A stretch of 64,000 nucleotides of DNA from Prostheceraeus crozeri (lineage: Eukaryota > Platyhelminthes > Polycladida > Euryleptidae). The notes beneath the pieces were generated by a model. It was not told the origin of the DNA and searched no databases. It saw only the letters and a program-made list of their open reading frames with translations. A program made the translations under genes and the position numbers. The DNA lies in assembly GCA_907163375.1 (NCBI GenBank), contig CAJQUW010009010.1, positions 124,001 through 188,000 of the forward strand, written 5' to 3'. Below, piece after piece: positions 21,569-33,922 of this stretch. The stretch's first letter is position 1. The number at the start of each line of letters is the position of its first letter.

Positions 21569-22582
21569 GAATTACAGTTCCCTGTAGTGATATAACATTT
21601 GGTATGCTGTTCTGGCACTAATTATTTTGTAACACAACACTCCTGATTCCATTGGCTGACTCAAATAACTCCTTCTACAATTTTTCCATCGTTAATTACA
21701 TGCCATGCATCAAATAATTTTGAATCAGCCCGAAAACGTGTAATATTGCAACACAACCGCGGCAGACATCACATGATTTGTATTACGCATATTATCCTGG
21801 AAGTGAGAGCTGAGTTTCAACTTCAAAATGTCTGTTTGAAAATCGGATTGCATTTTCCACTCCGATTGATATGCGGTCCTAAAATTTCTTCCGAAAAGAA
21901 GTTTAATTCATTAAAATGCATTCATGAGTTGCAAAATCATCATGTGTGCACCACACCTACTCTCTTGGGTAGCACTCTAAAAGACCCGAATATTACTGAC
22001 GCTGGAAACGTAAACCGGTCTGATTTATTCTTCTGCAAACTTTTATCGTTTTTTGGATTCAGACAGAATAGGAAAAGTTTGAAATGTGACATTTTTATGT
22101 CACTGGCATATTTCATTTCAAACACACTTTTATGCACCTGATGGTAATCAGAAATTTCTGTTCAACAAGATCACAAATCGATTTTCACGAGCTTTCTTTT
22201 GAATACGAGCAGTCGAACATTTTGAGTGTTTGTCTTTGGCGAACTGCGATGCATTTTGTACGAGATATTATCAATAATTATATATTTATCCTATAAATAT
22301 TTGGTCTCTAATGAACCATTTCAGCTTAGAATTATGATAGAAAGTGTATCTGCATTGAGGAATAGTTGACGGTCGAGCAATAAATAGTTGACAGGCTTTC
22401 TGCAGTTAAAAGTTACGACTTCTGCTTGTTTTCAGCTCTTCGCATGAGTCTTCATTTTTTCAAATACTCCAATGTTTGCAGTGGTACCTAAACGATAGCG
22501 ACTTCCACTGGTTCATTATTGCTAGTTTCCGATCGTGTCAGTGTGCCTATTTTGCCAAGATTCAAAATGCATTAATTTCTCT
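21569..22582. other. Intergenic DNA, no gene recognised
   Basis: A 131-codon frame at 21746-22141 (+) has no motif, no splice context and AT-rich codons; I treat it as chance. Confidence 0.45.
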
Positions 22583-22586
22583 TTAA

Positions 22587-23516
22587 CCCTCAGAGACCTG
22601 GAAACCCCGGATACCCTGGAGAGCCACATTTTTCTATTTCATTTTTTGCGCTGAGGATACATCAACCGCTCATGCTCATGTAAAATCATCATTTTTGATG
22701 GTGAATATGCATGTGTTATTTCATTTCAATTGAATCAGTAGAAGTATGCCAGATACACCCTCAGGTATCAAAGGGTTGAGAAATTCCCATCACAAATTTC
22801 TTATAATTAGATGAAACATGATTTCGAACTCGTCCACGATGGTGCATAAAGAGTGAAAGTCATTTATTCATTGTTTGCATCATGCTTGTAGATGTGCATT
22901 GTGTTGAAAGATCGCAAAATGTGAATATTTTGCTTTCGCACATAATTTTGCGTGACTGGTTGGCCTATATGAACAACTCGACATACATCAGTGCCCGAAA
23001 TGAAAGCTATCATTATATTCATAGTTCAGCACCATACACAGGCTGCTGGCAAACTTTTCACAGCAGCAATTGATGAGTTTGAGATCTCCACAGCTGTTTT
23101 TGGTTCTAGAAGTACAGCAATTTTGACTCATTTAGGCCTATTTCTGATAGCTTTGGATAAATTTGAAAGAATGGACAAATGGAAAGGTTTTGCTGCATGA
23201 ATTAAATCAATTTCATCAAAATCAACTATCTGAAGCTTCATGGTGACAAAAAATACCGTTAAACCGCCTATTAGTACAACTGATACTGTGCTATATGTTG
23301 TTGACTTATAAAAAAAAACATATTTTCCCATGTGCTTACTGAGAATGCTGAAAGGCACTCAAATCATTAGTTATATCGACCTGCTACACACAAACATCAT
23401 TGTTTTACTTAAAATCAACCTTCCTTATGTTTTGATATCGATTTTTGCAAGTAAACTAAGAATATAAGAAAGGGGTTTACTAGACCCCCTCGTGAAAAAG
23501 CTCAGGTCTCTGAGGG
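22587..23516. mobile_element. piggyBac-like MITE, copy 2
   Basis: Preceded by TTAA (22583-22586) and followed by CTAA, a one-base change of TTAA. Starts CCCTCAGAGACCTGG and ends AGGTCTCTGAGGG. Same orientation as copy 1. It keeps the central block with GACTGGTTGGCCTATATGAA. Subterminal GGTCCA/TGGACC palindromes are eroded at the left and partly kept at the right (TACTAGACCCCCT). Confidence 0.85.
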
Positions 23517-23594
23517 CTAAATATAGTACTATAATTTTTATAAAAGAACTTTCACTATCGCCCCATGGCTAGAACTTACAACTATTGCAATATT

Positions 23595-23700
23595 CAGTAA
23601 CTTAATTATTCTTAATATCTATCAACATTGACATAGATTGGCCGCTGGCGCCTATTTGACCACTTAAACAAAGCGAAAAGTCGAATGTCTATGGCTACAC
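23595..23700. repeat. Interspersed repeat family Y, copy 1
   Basis: The core ATTGACATAGAT ... AAACAAAGCGAAAAGTCGAATGTCTATGG is shared with 51755-51900 and 52890-53060. It is an internally shortened copy, lacking the CAACAAATRGCTGTTGTC segment of the other two. Confidence 0.5.
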
Positions 23701-25689
23701 TTTTTCAAATGGGACTTGGGTGGAGCTTCAGCAACATATGACGGAGCGAAGTGAGAGAACTGAATGCATGTAGATGTAAGTGCAATTACTCGGTAATAGG
23801 GTTTTACAACATCCGAGGTTAATGTTGTATGAATGTACTGTGCTTCTGTGTCACACAATGGAAGACTAACATACTTATCCGGATAGATCCACAACGTGGG
23901 ATATTCGGCCCACTGTATTTCTGTTGTAGACCCTGTGCAACAAAGGTGGTCGACCAACGGTTTCGTCATTTTCTGTTTTAGTGCATTCTCCAGCTTTTGG
24001 ATTTGAACCAATGGAATGCATTTCAAAAAGTGCTTTTTTTGAATATCGAAATTTTTCCACTTTTGCAGCCATTTTGTGGTGGGAAGACTTTAATTTGGGA
24101 ACGTCGCTCGCTAATATCAAGAGATTATCTGGTAAGTTAGCAATTTTGTGCCTAAATCTATTTTTTGCTCAATTCTGTAACAAAATTATCGCAAGATGCA
24201 AAAGTCACTTATATTTTTTGAAATGCGTCTAGCAATAGGTGGCGAGCAAGTAGCTATAAACACTTGATACATGTTTGTTAGTTATCATAATTGGAGGTGA
24301 TTTTTCGCCAACCGACGAGGTAATGAATGTTGTAGCAACTAATTAGCAGTAGGTAGTAATAAAAATCGTATATTACCTGCATATCAAAATACATTGTATA
24401 CTTAGTCTGATCCCTTAAAGAGGGATTTTTATTTGAATTCATGAAAGCTTAAACTAAAAAAGTATTTATCTTCAACAAATGTCGTAGTCAATACTGTGAT
24501 ATTACGTATTCAAATATTTGATATTGTTGTAAAATCATTGAATGTTAAGAGATGTTATGCAAATCGATATCAGCAGATTTTCTCATCACAATAAAAAAAT
24601 GCGATGGTCGGCACTTATTTCTTAGATTGATTAGCCATATGTGGGCAATGGCAAGTAGTGTGGGAGAAAATGAAGTCTCGGCAGTAGAGGCGGATTACTA
24701 GAGAAAATAACAGTTAAAGGTGAAAAATAGAGCGCAAATTCGCGAATTGTGGCCGGCGAACTTCACCAGCGAATATGCCGTAAATATGACTGTAGCATGA
24801 CATCCGCCAGCCTTTCGCAAGATTCGTTCCCACAGGGTAGAAGCATTTGATTTTGCGACTTTTCCAATGCTTTCTGCTTTATGATGACCACAAATTAAGT
24901 TGCTCAGAATTGTGGAACATCGTTTCACAGATATATTGAAACAGTATCTTTTGAATGAAAATCTTCAGCATGTCATACATGTCCTCATGCACATGTTTGA
25001 GTCACATTCGTTTCAGAAATCAATCTTGTCAATCTCCTTATGCGTTCACAAGCAACTTTTCTGCACATTCAACTAGTTTGGGATCACAGCAATCGTAAAG
25101 GTAATTTATAGCAAAAATTCGGAAAATTTCAAAATTTCCAAAAATCGGTTACATTTGATAAATTTAAATTTCAACTGTCATTTATAATGCGGAGATGGAC
25201 GAGTTATATCCTTAACCGAGAGTATTTTATCTCCATCAGACAACAAAAGAAACCGCAATACGCATGGTCATTCTTACTTGGAATAATTGCGTAATTTATG
25301 ATGTCAGGTCAGACAATGAGTAACTATTCAATTGATTTGAAGGAACTTGATCGGTTATATAAGCCGCAGTTTGTTCCTTATTTGAATTGCTTGACCCTTA
25401 TACTGCTTTCCTGAAGATATGCTAAGCATTCTGTCAGTTTGCAACTACTACTCCAACTTTGCATCTGATCCCTCATGAATCACTTATCAATCATCCCAAC
25501 TTGATAAGGGCTGTTTGAATGACAAGGAGGAAACGTGTGAGAAAACGTGTCCACGCAGGTGTTAAAGAAGTGCACTGAGCGAGCTGGAAGGTAGGTGGAG
25601 TGCTTGGATTGCTTCACTTCGTAAACTTGCCAATCACTGCTGATTACTTGTTGTTTACTTTATCCGTTTAACGTCCTTTTCTCCTTTTT
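23701..25689. other. Intergenic DNA with one unassigned 120-codon frame
   Basis: The - strand frame 23664-24026 (LENALKQKMTKPLVDHLCC ...) is GC-richer than its surroundings and could be an old exon or element piece, but I recognise no domain and no convincing splice sites. A second GC-richer patch at 24700-24850 has no frame above 76 codons. Confidence 0.35.
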
Positions 25690-26270
25690 GGCGATGATTC
25701 TTCATCCAGAATGTTCTGATCGAGGGAGTCGGCTTCTCTGAGCCCCAATTGCCGACAGCCTGTAGACAGTTTTTTCCAGGTCATCTTTTGGTAGCCTCTT
25801 AGTGTTGATCTTCATTTTCAATGCTTTCTACACCCAATTGATGTTATCTTTCCGCGCCACATGGACACACCATCGCAATCAGCAGACCCTCATGGTTTCA
25901 TCGATCGACCGCACGTTCAGGCGCGTCAGAAGGTCTTCAGTGGAAATTCTATCTTCGAGAGATATACATCCATCCATCTGATCATCCTTCCGTATGCTAC
26001 CTCCATTCTCCTCTATTATACAGCTGTCAAAGCCCAAGTCTCACTTCTGGAAGGTCTCAGCCACACTGAAAGCAAAGCAAACAAGAGCGTCCTGAGCTCA
26101 TCGAGCAAACGTATGCCGCCGGAATCCAACATGTCTCCCAAGTAGCAGAAACGGGCAACAGTGTCGCACTTGCCTTCTACCAAAGGCAATCGCTTTTATT
26201 GGGGTTCTGTTTCTCACCACGGGCAGTTATCATCAGAGCATCCACTACACAAAAAGTTCGACACCGATCA
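25690..26270 (-). pseudogene. RTE/endonuclease-RT type LINE, C-terminal remnant
   Basis: Read on the - strand the fragments include CISLEDRISTEDLLTRLNVR, RWCVHVARKDNINWV, KALKMKINTKRLPKDDLEK and TVYRLSAIG. These match in order the tail that follows the reverse transcriptase in RTE-like and related LINEs ('GVSLRDRIS..DLRERLGI ... RWFGHV.R.DD ... G.RP.GRP'). Stops and frame changes interrupt it. No catalytic motif remains. Confidence 0.6.
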
Positions 26271-26356
26271 TGTCCGACAGACTTTTACACCACTACAACG
26301 TCCGTGAGTCCATGACCGACAGCTGGTGTACTGTATTGAGTTAACAACCCACACTA

Positions 26357-28571
26357 CAGGGTCGGCAAAAATAAGTGGGACACGTATTTTTCAGTGTCAT
26401 TTCTTCCATCAAATGACTTTAGAATGTTGTGCATCTAATTGATCGATATTATTCTCGTTAAGTAACCGCCATTAGTGTTCAATATTCCACTAGCACTTCA
26501 TTATAAGTTTACGTCATGTCATTCAGGTAAAATTTAGACCCACTCAAGTCATTGAATTCCCAATAGGCACAGAAAGGCAAAAACACAATTTTGGAAACCC
26601 TCCCACTTTATAAGTTATTTTGCTTCAAAATCATCATGCCTTGTTAATAGTGACAAATATTCAATTGAAGCACTCGACACTTCATAATTTTGTGATTAAT
26701 GATTTGTCTTGAATGTCTGTCAGTAAGCCATAGTAGGCCTATCGATCTTCTGTCATCATCACTGAAAAAAACAATTTTGTCGTAGAATGACTTTATTGAA
26801 AGGCCACAAATTTATTGTCAAATCTGTTGTCAGCTTTCTATGAACAGATTCTTGTCAAATCTATTGTCAGCTTTCTACGAACACATTATTTTCATGTGAG
26901 ACGCTGCTTGTTCGCATCACTTATAATTTGAAAAAATTGAATTTGAATATGAAAAGCAAGCAAGATTAAGTCATTATCGCGCTATTGAAGTCAATTGAAT
27001 CTTTGAGACACCTCCAATGATGAGCAACCTGACAAATAACCAACGTCTACAAATTATTACTTTGAGAAAGAACACCTTCAAATCCATACATTAAATTGCC
27101 GATGGCTTGAATGTTACAAAGAGTGCTATTGGGAGAGTAGTGAAATCGTACGAAGAGACTGGTTCGCATGAATCGCAAAAGTCTTTGTGTGGTCGTCATC
27201 GAGCAATAACTGAAGCTGAAGACCGACTGATTGTCCGAATCAGCAAACGCAATCCTCATGCCAGTTCTGTGGACATCCAAGGAGAGATGTCAGCATTCGG
27301 GACAAACCTTAGTGAGCGAACTGTTAGGAATCGACTGACTGAGGCGGGTCGAAGTGCGTATAAACCAATACCATGCCAAGTTCTAACTGACAACATGAAG
27401 GCTAAGCGTCTGCAGTGGGAAAAGGATCACCAGGATTGGACCATTGATATGTGGAGATCAGCAAGTTGATGTCAAAATGATACTCACAGATAAAATGTAA
27501 AACTACAATTTTTATGGCAGGTTATTTTCTCGGACGAGACGATGGTAGAGTTGCAGCCTCCCAAGACACAATTCGTTCGTCGGTCGTGGAATGAAGCCGT
27601 GTCAGAGGTCCATATGCGCCAGCCGTTTAAGCATCCTGTAAAACTCATGTTCTGGGGCTGCATGAGCTTCCAAGGAATGGGACGACCCCACCTTTGCGAG
27701 GGCTCAATGAACGCTGACCAGTATCTGAACGTACTGCAGCATCGTGTTGTGCCCCAGTCAGCAGAATGGTACGAAGGGACTAATTGGGTATACCAGCACG
27801 ATTTGGCCCCATGCCACACTGCAAAGAGGGTGAAATCATTCATGATTTCGAAAGGGTTTGAAGTATTGCAATGACCAGGAAATAGTCCTGATTTAAACCC
27901 GATTGAGAACCTGTGGGGTTGCCTCAAAAATCGATTTCGTAAGCTGGGAATTCAGCAGAAATCAGAGGCAATCCGATGGTTTTTGAACACTGCCCACCAC
28001 TGTGATGATGTCATCACAATCTGTGAAAATCTCGTCGATTCCATGCCTGATCGAATCGAGAGGTGTATTGCAGCAAGAGGAGGACATATCAGGTATTGAT
28101 GAGCTTTGGATCAGTTTACTTGTGGCCTTTCAATAAAGCTATTCTCTGACAAAATTGTTTTTTTAGTGATGATGACAGAAGATCGATAGGCCTACTATGG
28201 CTTACTGACAGACATTCAAGACAAACCATTAATCACAAAATTATGAAGTGTCCAGTGCTTTAATTGAATATTTGTCACTATTAACAAGGCATGATGATTT
28301 TGAAGCAAAATAACTTATAAAGTGGGAGGGTTTCCAAAATTGTGTTTTTGCCTTTCTGTGCCTATTGGGAATTCAATGACTTGAGTGGGCCTAAATTTTA
28401 CCTGAATGACATGACGTAAACTTATAATGAAGTGCTAGTGGAATATTGAACACTAATGGCGGTTACTTAACGAGAATAATATCGATCAATTAGATGCACA
28501 ACATTCTAAAGTCATTTGATGGAAGAAATGACACTGAAAAATACGTGTCCCACTTATTTTTGCCGACCCTG
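26357..28571 (+). mobile_element. Tc1-like transposon with about 450-bp inverted repeats
   Basis: TA flanks (26355-26356, 28572-28573) and ends CAGGGTCGGCAAAAATAAGT / its complement. The inverted repeats run about 26357-26811 and 28120-28571, nearly identical over about 420 bp and then slightly diverged. Long inverted repeats of this size are uncommon for Tc1 elements, whose ends are usually 20-250 bp. One transposase gene lies between them. The close match of the arms suggests a fairly young insertion, or gene conversion between arms. Confidence 0.92.
27017..28099 (+). pseudogene. Tc1-like transposase (DD34E), two exons, two stops
   Basis: From ATG 27017 (MMSNLTNNQRLQIITLRKNT) the frame encodes paired helix-turn-helix domains (IADGLNVTKSAIGRVVKSYE; ERTVRNRLTEAG), then after a 60-bp gap VIFSDETMVEL (first Asp), VYQHDLAPCHTAKRV (second Asp) and SPDLNPIENLWGCLK (Glu), with 34 residues between second Asp and Glu. 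It ends GGHIRY at 28099. The gap 27461-27520 starts GCAAGT and ends GGCAG, so it reads as a GC-AG intron; removing it gives MWRSVIFSDET, the usual Tc1 sequence. Without it an in-frame TGA is read. Spliced length is 340 residues, the family norm. In-frame stops at 27092-27094 and 27872-27874 (a Trp position) make this copy inactive. Confidence 0.9.
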
Positions 28572-28659
28572 TATACCCGAACAGACACTATGCAGGTATT
28601 TGCATGTTGTTAGGGTCTTTACATCCTCTAGTACAGCTCTCATAATTTTATTTTTGGCC

Positions 28660-29540
28660 ACATTGACTTTTCAATGTTTCGTCCGTTCTCTTTCATGTTG
28701 AACACGGAAGTGAACAACAAATATGCAGCATGACGATGTTAGTATAAAATATCAGTAGTCAGTTAGTCATCAAGGCAGACGCAAAGTGAACAAGATATCT
28801 TTCTGGGCACAAAGGTCGGCTGCGAACCGTTTAATACCCAATACCTCGTAGATGGACAATAGCTGGAAATTACGAGGACGGAAAACAATCTTAAAGCGAT
28901 CCAATGCGTCATCAACATTACAAAAACATAATTGAAGATGACGAGTGATGGTTTTGGATGCTGGCCGTTTGGAACGCGGTCGACAGTGGTTTGTGCTGTG
29001 AAGCCAAGTAGGAACATGCTCACGAATTCTGTCACCAAGCCGCCTACCAGTTCTCCCATGTACTTGCTACTGCAAGTGCAGTGAAAACTGTAGATAACAT
29101 GTTATGATAGGCATTGTGTATTAAACGGTTCGCATCCGACTTTTGTGTTCAGAAAGATATCTTCTCCACTCTACGTCTGCCTTGGTGACTAACTGACTAT
29201 TGATCTTTTGTACTAACATCGTCATGCCGCATATTTGCTATTCACTTCCGTGTTCAACATGAAATAAAGCGGACGAAAGCGCTCCTTGATGAATTTAGTG
29301 TTTTTGTTTATTTGTAAATTGCTTAAGGGGTCAAATTTCTTTCGTAAATAGTAAATTGACAACATATTTTGTAAGAGATGGCTGATGGCGGGAGGACCAT
29401 AATGAATCAATAATGTGAAAAATATATTTTTTCTCTCCCGAGCAATTTTGATGGCAGCAAGTTAAATAATCACGAATACAAAAAATATATACACACAGCC
29501 GACGTTTCGAGTCCAGACCCTTTCTCAAGGCAATGCAGCA
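28660..29540 (-). mobile_element. Penelope-like element fossil, C-terminal end with inverted partial copy
   Basis: A broken fossil of several pieces. On the - strand at about 28770-29080 lies the GIY-YIG endonuclease region typical of Penelope-like elements (GRRLGDRIREHVPTW, then SKRPASKTITRHL, and LSIYEVLGIKRFA). The sequence coding its end plus downstream DNA (28668-28850) occurs again inverted at 29115-29290. Upstream, at 29501-29530 on the - strand, is a motif resembling the hammerhead ribozyme that such elements carry in their terminal repeats. The reverse transcriptase part is absent. Several breaks; age looks old. Confidence 0.7.
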
Positions 29541-32340
29541 ATAAATGACAGTGTCTAAACTGGCTGTTAGATACGCAGTATAGCTCCGGTTGTCTCATGA
29601 CGTCTGTACCTAAAGGATTGCACTTATTGATTAATCGCGATTCTACCACGCTTGTTACAACAGGATCATTTAAGTAGCAAATAAATTCAACATCAAAATC
29701 ATCAATCGAACCGTTAACAAGACAGGTCTTGTTATACTAACTAATACTACTAACTAATACACTAACTAATGTATTATAATATTACCTATTATATTACCTA
29801 TATATTTATCATCACACTTTCAACAAGAGAATTGATAAACAACACACGATGTCTCACAGTCATGATTTTGGGATAGCTTGTTGCATATTCTGCAATCATA
29901 ATGTTTACTTTTTTGAATTTTTTCTTCAAAACGATACGCAGTTTTTCGTTGCCCGCACTGACGAGACGGACATTCAACCTATGTTTTCTTATTTGTTAAT
30001 TAATATTCCGAGCAAGACTGTCGTTTATAAACGGTAACTTCAAAATGCTGTTTTTTGTCATCATTGATTTTACTAGTTTTATTTTCTTGGGTATTTCTAT
30101 CAGACACGCTCAAATCCTTAGTAGTAGTGTATCCATTAAATTTTAAATTTTCTTTACATTTTTCTCCGATTCCATTTTAATGTTATCAGAGAGCGTTGAA
30201 CTACACGGATTACGTGTGTCTATTATGCTCTGTTTAGTGAATTAAAAAAATTTTGAAATAACAAAACTTTTTATGGATATACAACTCTTACTTAAATAAT
30301 CCGAAGATCCTCAATGGAATTTTGGTCCGAACAGACATGCTCTTTCTATTGGAATTATTTAAGAAGAAATGTTCGTATCTCTCTTTATTCCATTTCATCT
30401 GATCTCTCGAGAGACGGGCTCCTTTGTTTTCTTTCTTTTCTGTTCAATTCATCTTGAAATCCTTTCCATAACCACACGATACTTGCTTCAATGAAACTTT
30501 GAATTGGTGTCGAAGAAGCGACATCAAAAATTGAGAAATTCTCAAACTATTTGTCATCCATGCCAATAGAATCGACTTAATTTCAGGAATCTTCAGTCAA
30601 CCAGCCAAAAAAAATAAATGGAAGTTTACTGCATCTCAGATTTCAGGAATCGGAGTGAGTCACAGACAAAGACATGCGAATGAAAGCAAAATTGTAAAAG
30701 ACTTATAAGCAAAGTCGAAGTCAGGAAAAATGTGAAATTGGCATATAATTACGCCCATACTGCTGCACTGTCTAGCGGAGCCTACCGTAGAAAGAAGTCA
30801 TTCCTTCAATCGCAAATGTAGACATCACGATGACCTAATAATAGATACATGTACTTCGAACAAGTGTGTGTTCGTCAAACGTCTCACCTTGTGCTGTGTT
30901 CATGTTTTTACTTTTAGAGCATAGAATAAGTACATTAGGTAGAGCAGCAATTCGACATTAAATTAATCCCCAATGTATATGCAGTTTCGGTGTTATTAAA
31001 TGAACTCGAGCTGAGACATGTGAAATAAGCAAATTTTTGCAGTTTTGAAGAAATCACTACGGCATTGACCGATCATGATAGCAATACAGAAAGTATCATA
31101 GTATTTTACAAATCCTCCGAGTCATGACAACTTTGGAGAGTTTATTTCTGTTGAATTAGCATTTCGATGGATTACTATTACTTAAATGTTCAGCCTTATT
31201 AAAAAGTAGGAGTATTTTCTTAAGCGTGATCATATCACAAACTGCCGCCACTGAAAGAGCAAAATAACATCCATCTAATCAAAGGAAATGATCATAACTT
31301 TTGAAGATGTAAATGGGTCCACATTGCTATTCAGATTCAAGAAATGACGCATGAATTTAGTGAATCAAAAAATTATGACGGTGAAAATTGAATTAAAAAC
31401 TTGAAATTTCAACCTAGAAACACAATGAGATCTCAAATATTCCGTAAAGACGTGAATTATAATGTGATTCATGACATTTCCTTGACTATCAGCTCAATTT
31501 CCGCTTAATTAAGATACCTGTTATTAACGTCAATAAATGTTCACAGCCTTTGATGTCCAATTAGTTTCATACTACTTACACGGAGGTACCAAATCGCTAG
31601 TATATAAACACAGGAATCATTTGCAAAACTTTGCTTCTTAAAAATTGATCAAATGGTCTTTAGAACGCATGAATGCTATCTCCACAAAAACTGAATCTTT
31701 TGATATATAAATCTTTACTGCATGCTGACACCTTTTTTTGAGTCGACACTCTACCTGCTATATACATGTACATGTACTTGCTCTATGATTTGGAGTCATG
31801 TTCTATTTTCGTAATGAAAAAGATTTATTATAACCTGTTTTTAATACGTGTGAAAGTTTGATGATTTAGCATGATGCAGCTAAAGATAAGCTAATCTAGA
31901 ATCCACTTTATTCCACGACAATGAAGGACAAATGAACAGCATTCTTTCATTACACTTTCACTGATAGATCGGCTGAGGAATCAATCCTGAGTGGACGAGC
32001 AGCACCAGCCGCCTCAGAAGACCCTACTGTGCATAAAGAAAACCCGAGCCGGAGCAGAACAGCCTAGGTGTATAGTCAGTGATTTTTCACAAACATTAGA
32101 TGCTGAGTGCAGAGCAGCTTGACACGCAACTCTCTGTAAACTCAGAGGCTATTCTGTAGCCTTAGGACGTTATCCAAATTTCTTCTATTTGGTAGGATTT
32201 CATTGATGAATATTTGTTTTAAATGATTTTACATAGTTCATCGTGTCAAATGTTTCTTCAATATAAAAGTCATTGCTAAATTGTGAATATGGTAGTACCA
32301 TGACAAACATAAGAAGAATATCTCATAATGAGAATGTGGT
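29541..32340. other. Intergenic DNA, no gene recognised
   Basis: About 2.8 kb of AT-rich sequence with only one frame over 60 codons. TAACTAATAC-type simple repeats lie at 29735-29790. No paired repeats found. Confidence 0.5.
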
Positions 32341-32341
32341 A

Positions 32342-33436
32342 CACACTGCAAACCGCTCACTACAAGGCACATACGAATGATATGTACATATATACTCATT
32401 GACAAAATTTTTGAAACATTTACTTATTTATCTTCTTTCATTTTTGACTGGTATATATATACATGTATGTATGATACCTTGATAATTTAGTCTCAATCTC
32501 CACCAAGTCGCTAGCACAGAAAAACAACGCATGTAGCAGATTCAACTTTAATAGCGCGTGTGCCCCCCACTCTAGCTCCAATACATTCAGTAATCCGAGA
32601 TGGCATGGATTCACAAAGTTTCTAAATGAAGGATGTTTTAAAGAGAAGCCACTGCTCTGTCAGTCTTTCAGAGAGAATCTTCAGGGACACTGGTGGAAGT
32701 GAATAGCGGTCTCTCACTCGCCGCCCATGCTCGTCCCAGACTTGTTCAATGGGTGACAAGTCAGGTGAGCGTGCAGGCTAGTCAAGGGTTTGAATGTTCA
32801 ATCTCCTAACAGTGGCAATGACAGCCGAGGAGCGATGTGGTCTTGCGTTGTCGTCTTGGAAGACGAGATCCTCCACCCTGACCACTGGGGCAACAACAGG
32901 AAGCACAACTTTTGCCACAACGAATCATCCCAATAGCCATCCATACTTCTGGTAAACTAATGGTGTGCCATTTTATTTTACAAAAGCTGGATTTCAGTTC
33001 TCGTTAATGTTCAATTTGTAAAAGCAATTGTGACAGTTGTATCGATATCAAAATTTGAAATTTGACCACCATAGATCTTTCTCCATTCTCTAATGTGTTG
33101 AATGGTAATACATAGAAAGCGAGATATTGCATCATACATGAGAAAAAAATGAAACAAACTTCAATTCAAGCCAATGATAGTTTGTTTCATTAATTATGTC
33201 AATGAGTATATTTTGGTATGTTGCTTTTAATAGACGAATCACATAAGGTGTTGTTCGAATCGTTGCATACCAAACACATATGAAAATATACGAATAGAAT
33301 TCAATAGTCGCATGCAAAGCATACCAAATCTCTGCAAATATACGAGAATCTCGTATCAATATTATTCTTAATTTCAAGTTGTATGTGAATTTGGTATCAA
33401 TCTGCATGAAATTTTCGTATCCAGCGATATACAGTG
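32342..33436. mobile_element. TA-flanked MITE family 'CACTG', copy 3, with Tc1-like insert
   Basis: Left end CACTGCAAACCGCT, right end AGCGATATACAGTG, with TA outside each. The right 250 bp match copy 2 (CGAGAATCTCGTATCA, then TTGTATGTGAATTTGGTATC). The middle differs from copies 1 and 2 and contains a Tc1-like transposase fragment. Either a Tc1 element replaced or inserted into the middle, or this copy keeps part of the family's autonomous parent. Confidence 0.75.
32520..32920 (-). pseudogene. Tc1/mariner transposase fragment (second Asp and Glu region)
   Basis: On the - strand: DLVFQDDNARPHRSSAVIAT (second catalytic Asp), then PARSPDLSPIEQVWDEHGRR (catalytic Glu) and VSLKILSERLTEQWLLFKTS. 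A stop replaces the usual Trp before PARSPD. The helix-turn-helix and first Asp are missing. FQDDNARPHR and SPDLSPIEHVWDxLGRR are standard for Tc1-like transposases; it is a different lineage from the one at 27017-28099. Confidence 0.8.
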
Positions 33437-33922
33437 TACCTCATCCGATGTCGGGAGTGCAGTTCATTCTATATCGGAGAATCCAAGCGAACTATGCCTT
33501 CCGGACCAAAAGAAGACATTCATCGGGTGCATTATTGGTCCACCGACACTTAAGCGAATATCATTGATATCCATGTCCATCGTTGAACAGTCTTCAATGG
33601 CAATGGCACATACAGGTCTCACGAATACTCAATTAGATTGGAGCGCCAAAGCAGAGTTGTGTGAGATTAGAACTCGTAATCCGGACTTAAATGTTCATTT
33701 AGTTGTAGTCTCTGTTTTACCGTTTGCATGACTAAGCCTAGTGGGCAAATCCATTTTAAATGACTGTTTTCACGATGGAAAAAAATGATAAAATAAAATT
33801 CGTCCAATCAATTTAAGTTACATTTTTTCTGGACCACTTCAGCATGCTAGAAACGAATATCGTATTGAAAACCACACCAAACTTAAATATTTTTCGGTAG
33901 CAAAAAAATTTAGAAAATGCTC
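33437..33922. other. Intergenic DNA, no gene recognised
   Basis: Slightly GC-richer at 33440-33560. No motif in any frame. It is the left flank of the iteron-bounded unit. Confidence 0.45.

Noticed and set aside
23664-24026. 120-codon frame as a host exon
   Set aside because: Possible, but no motif, no clear acceptor or donor, and no neighbour exon.
27484-27927. 147-codon antisense frame in the Tc1 element
   Set aside because: Shadow of the transposase coding strand.
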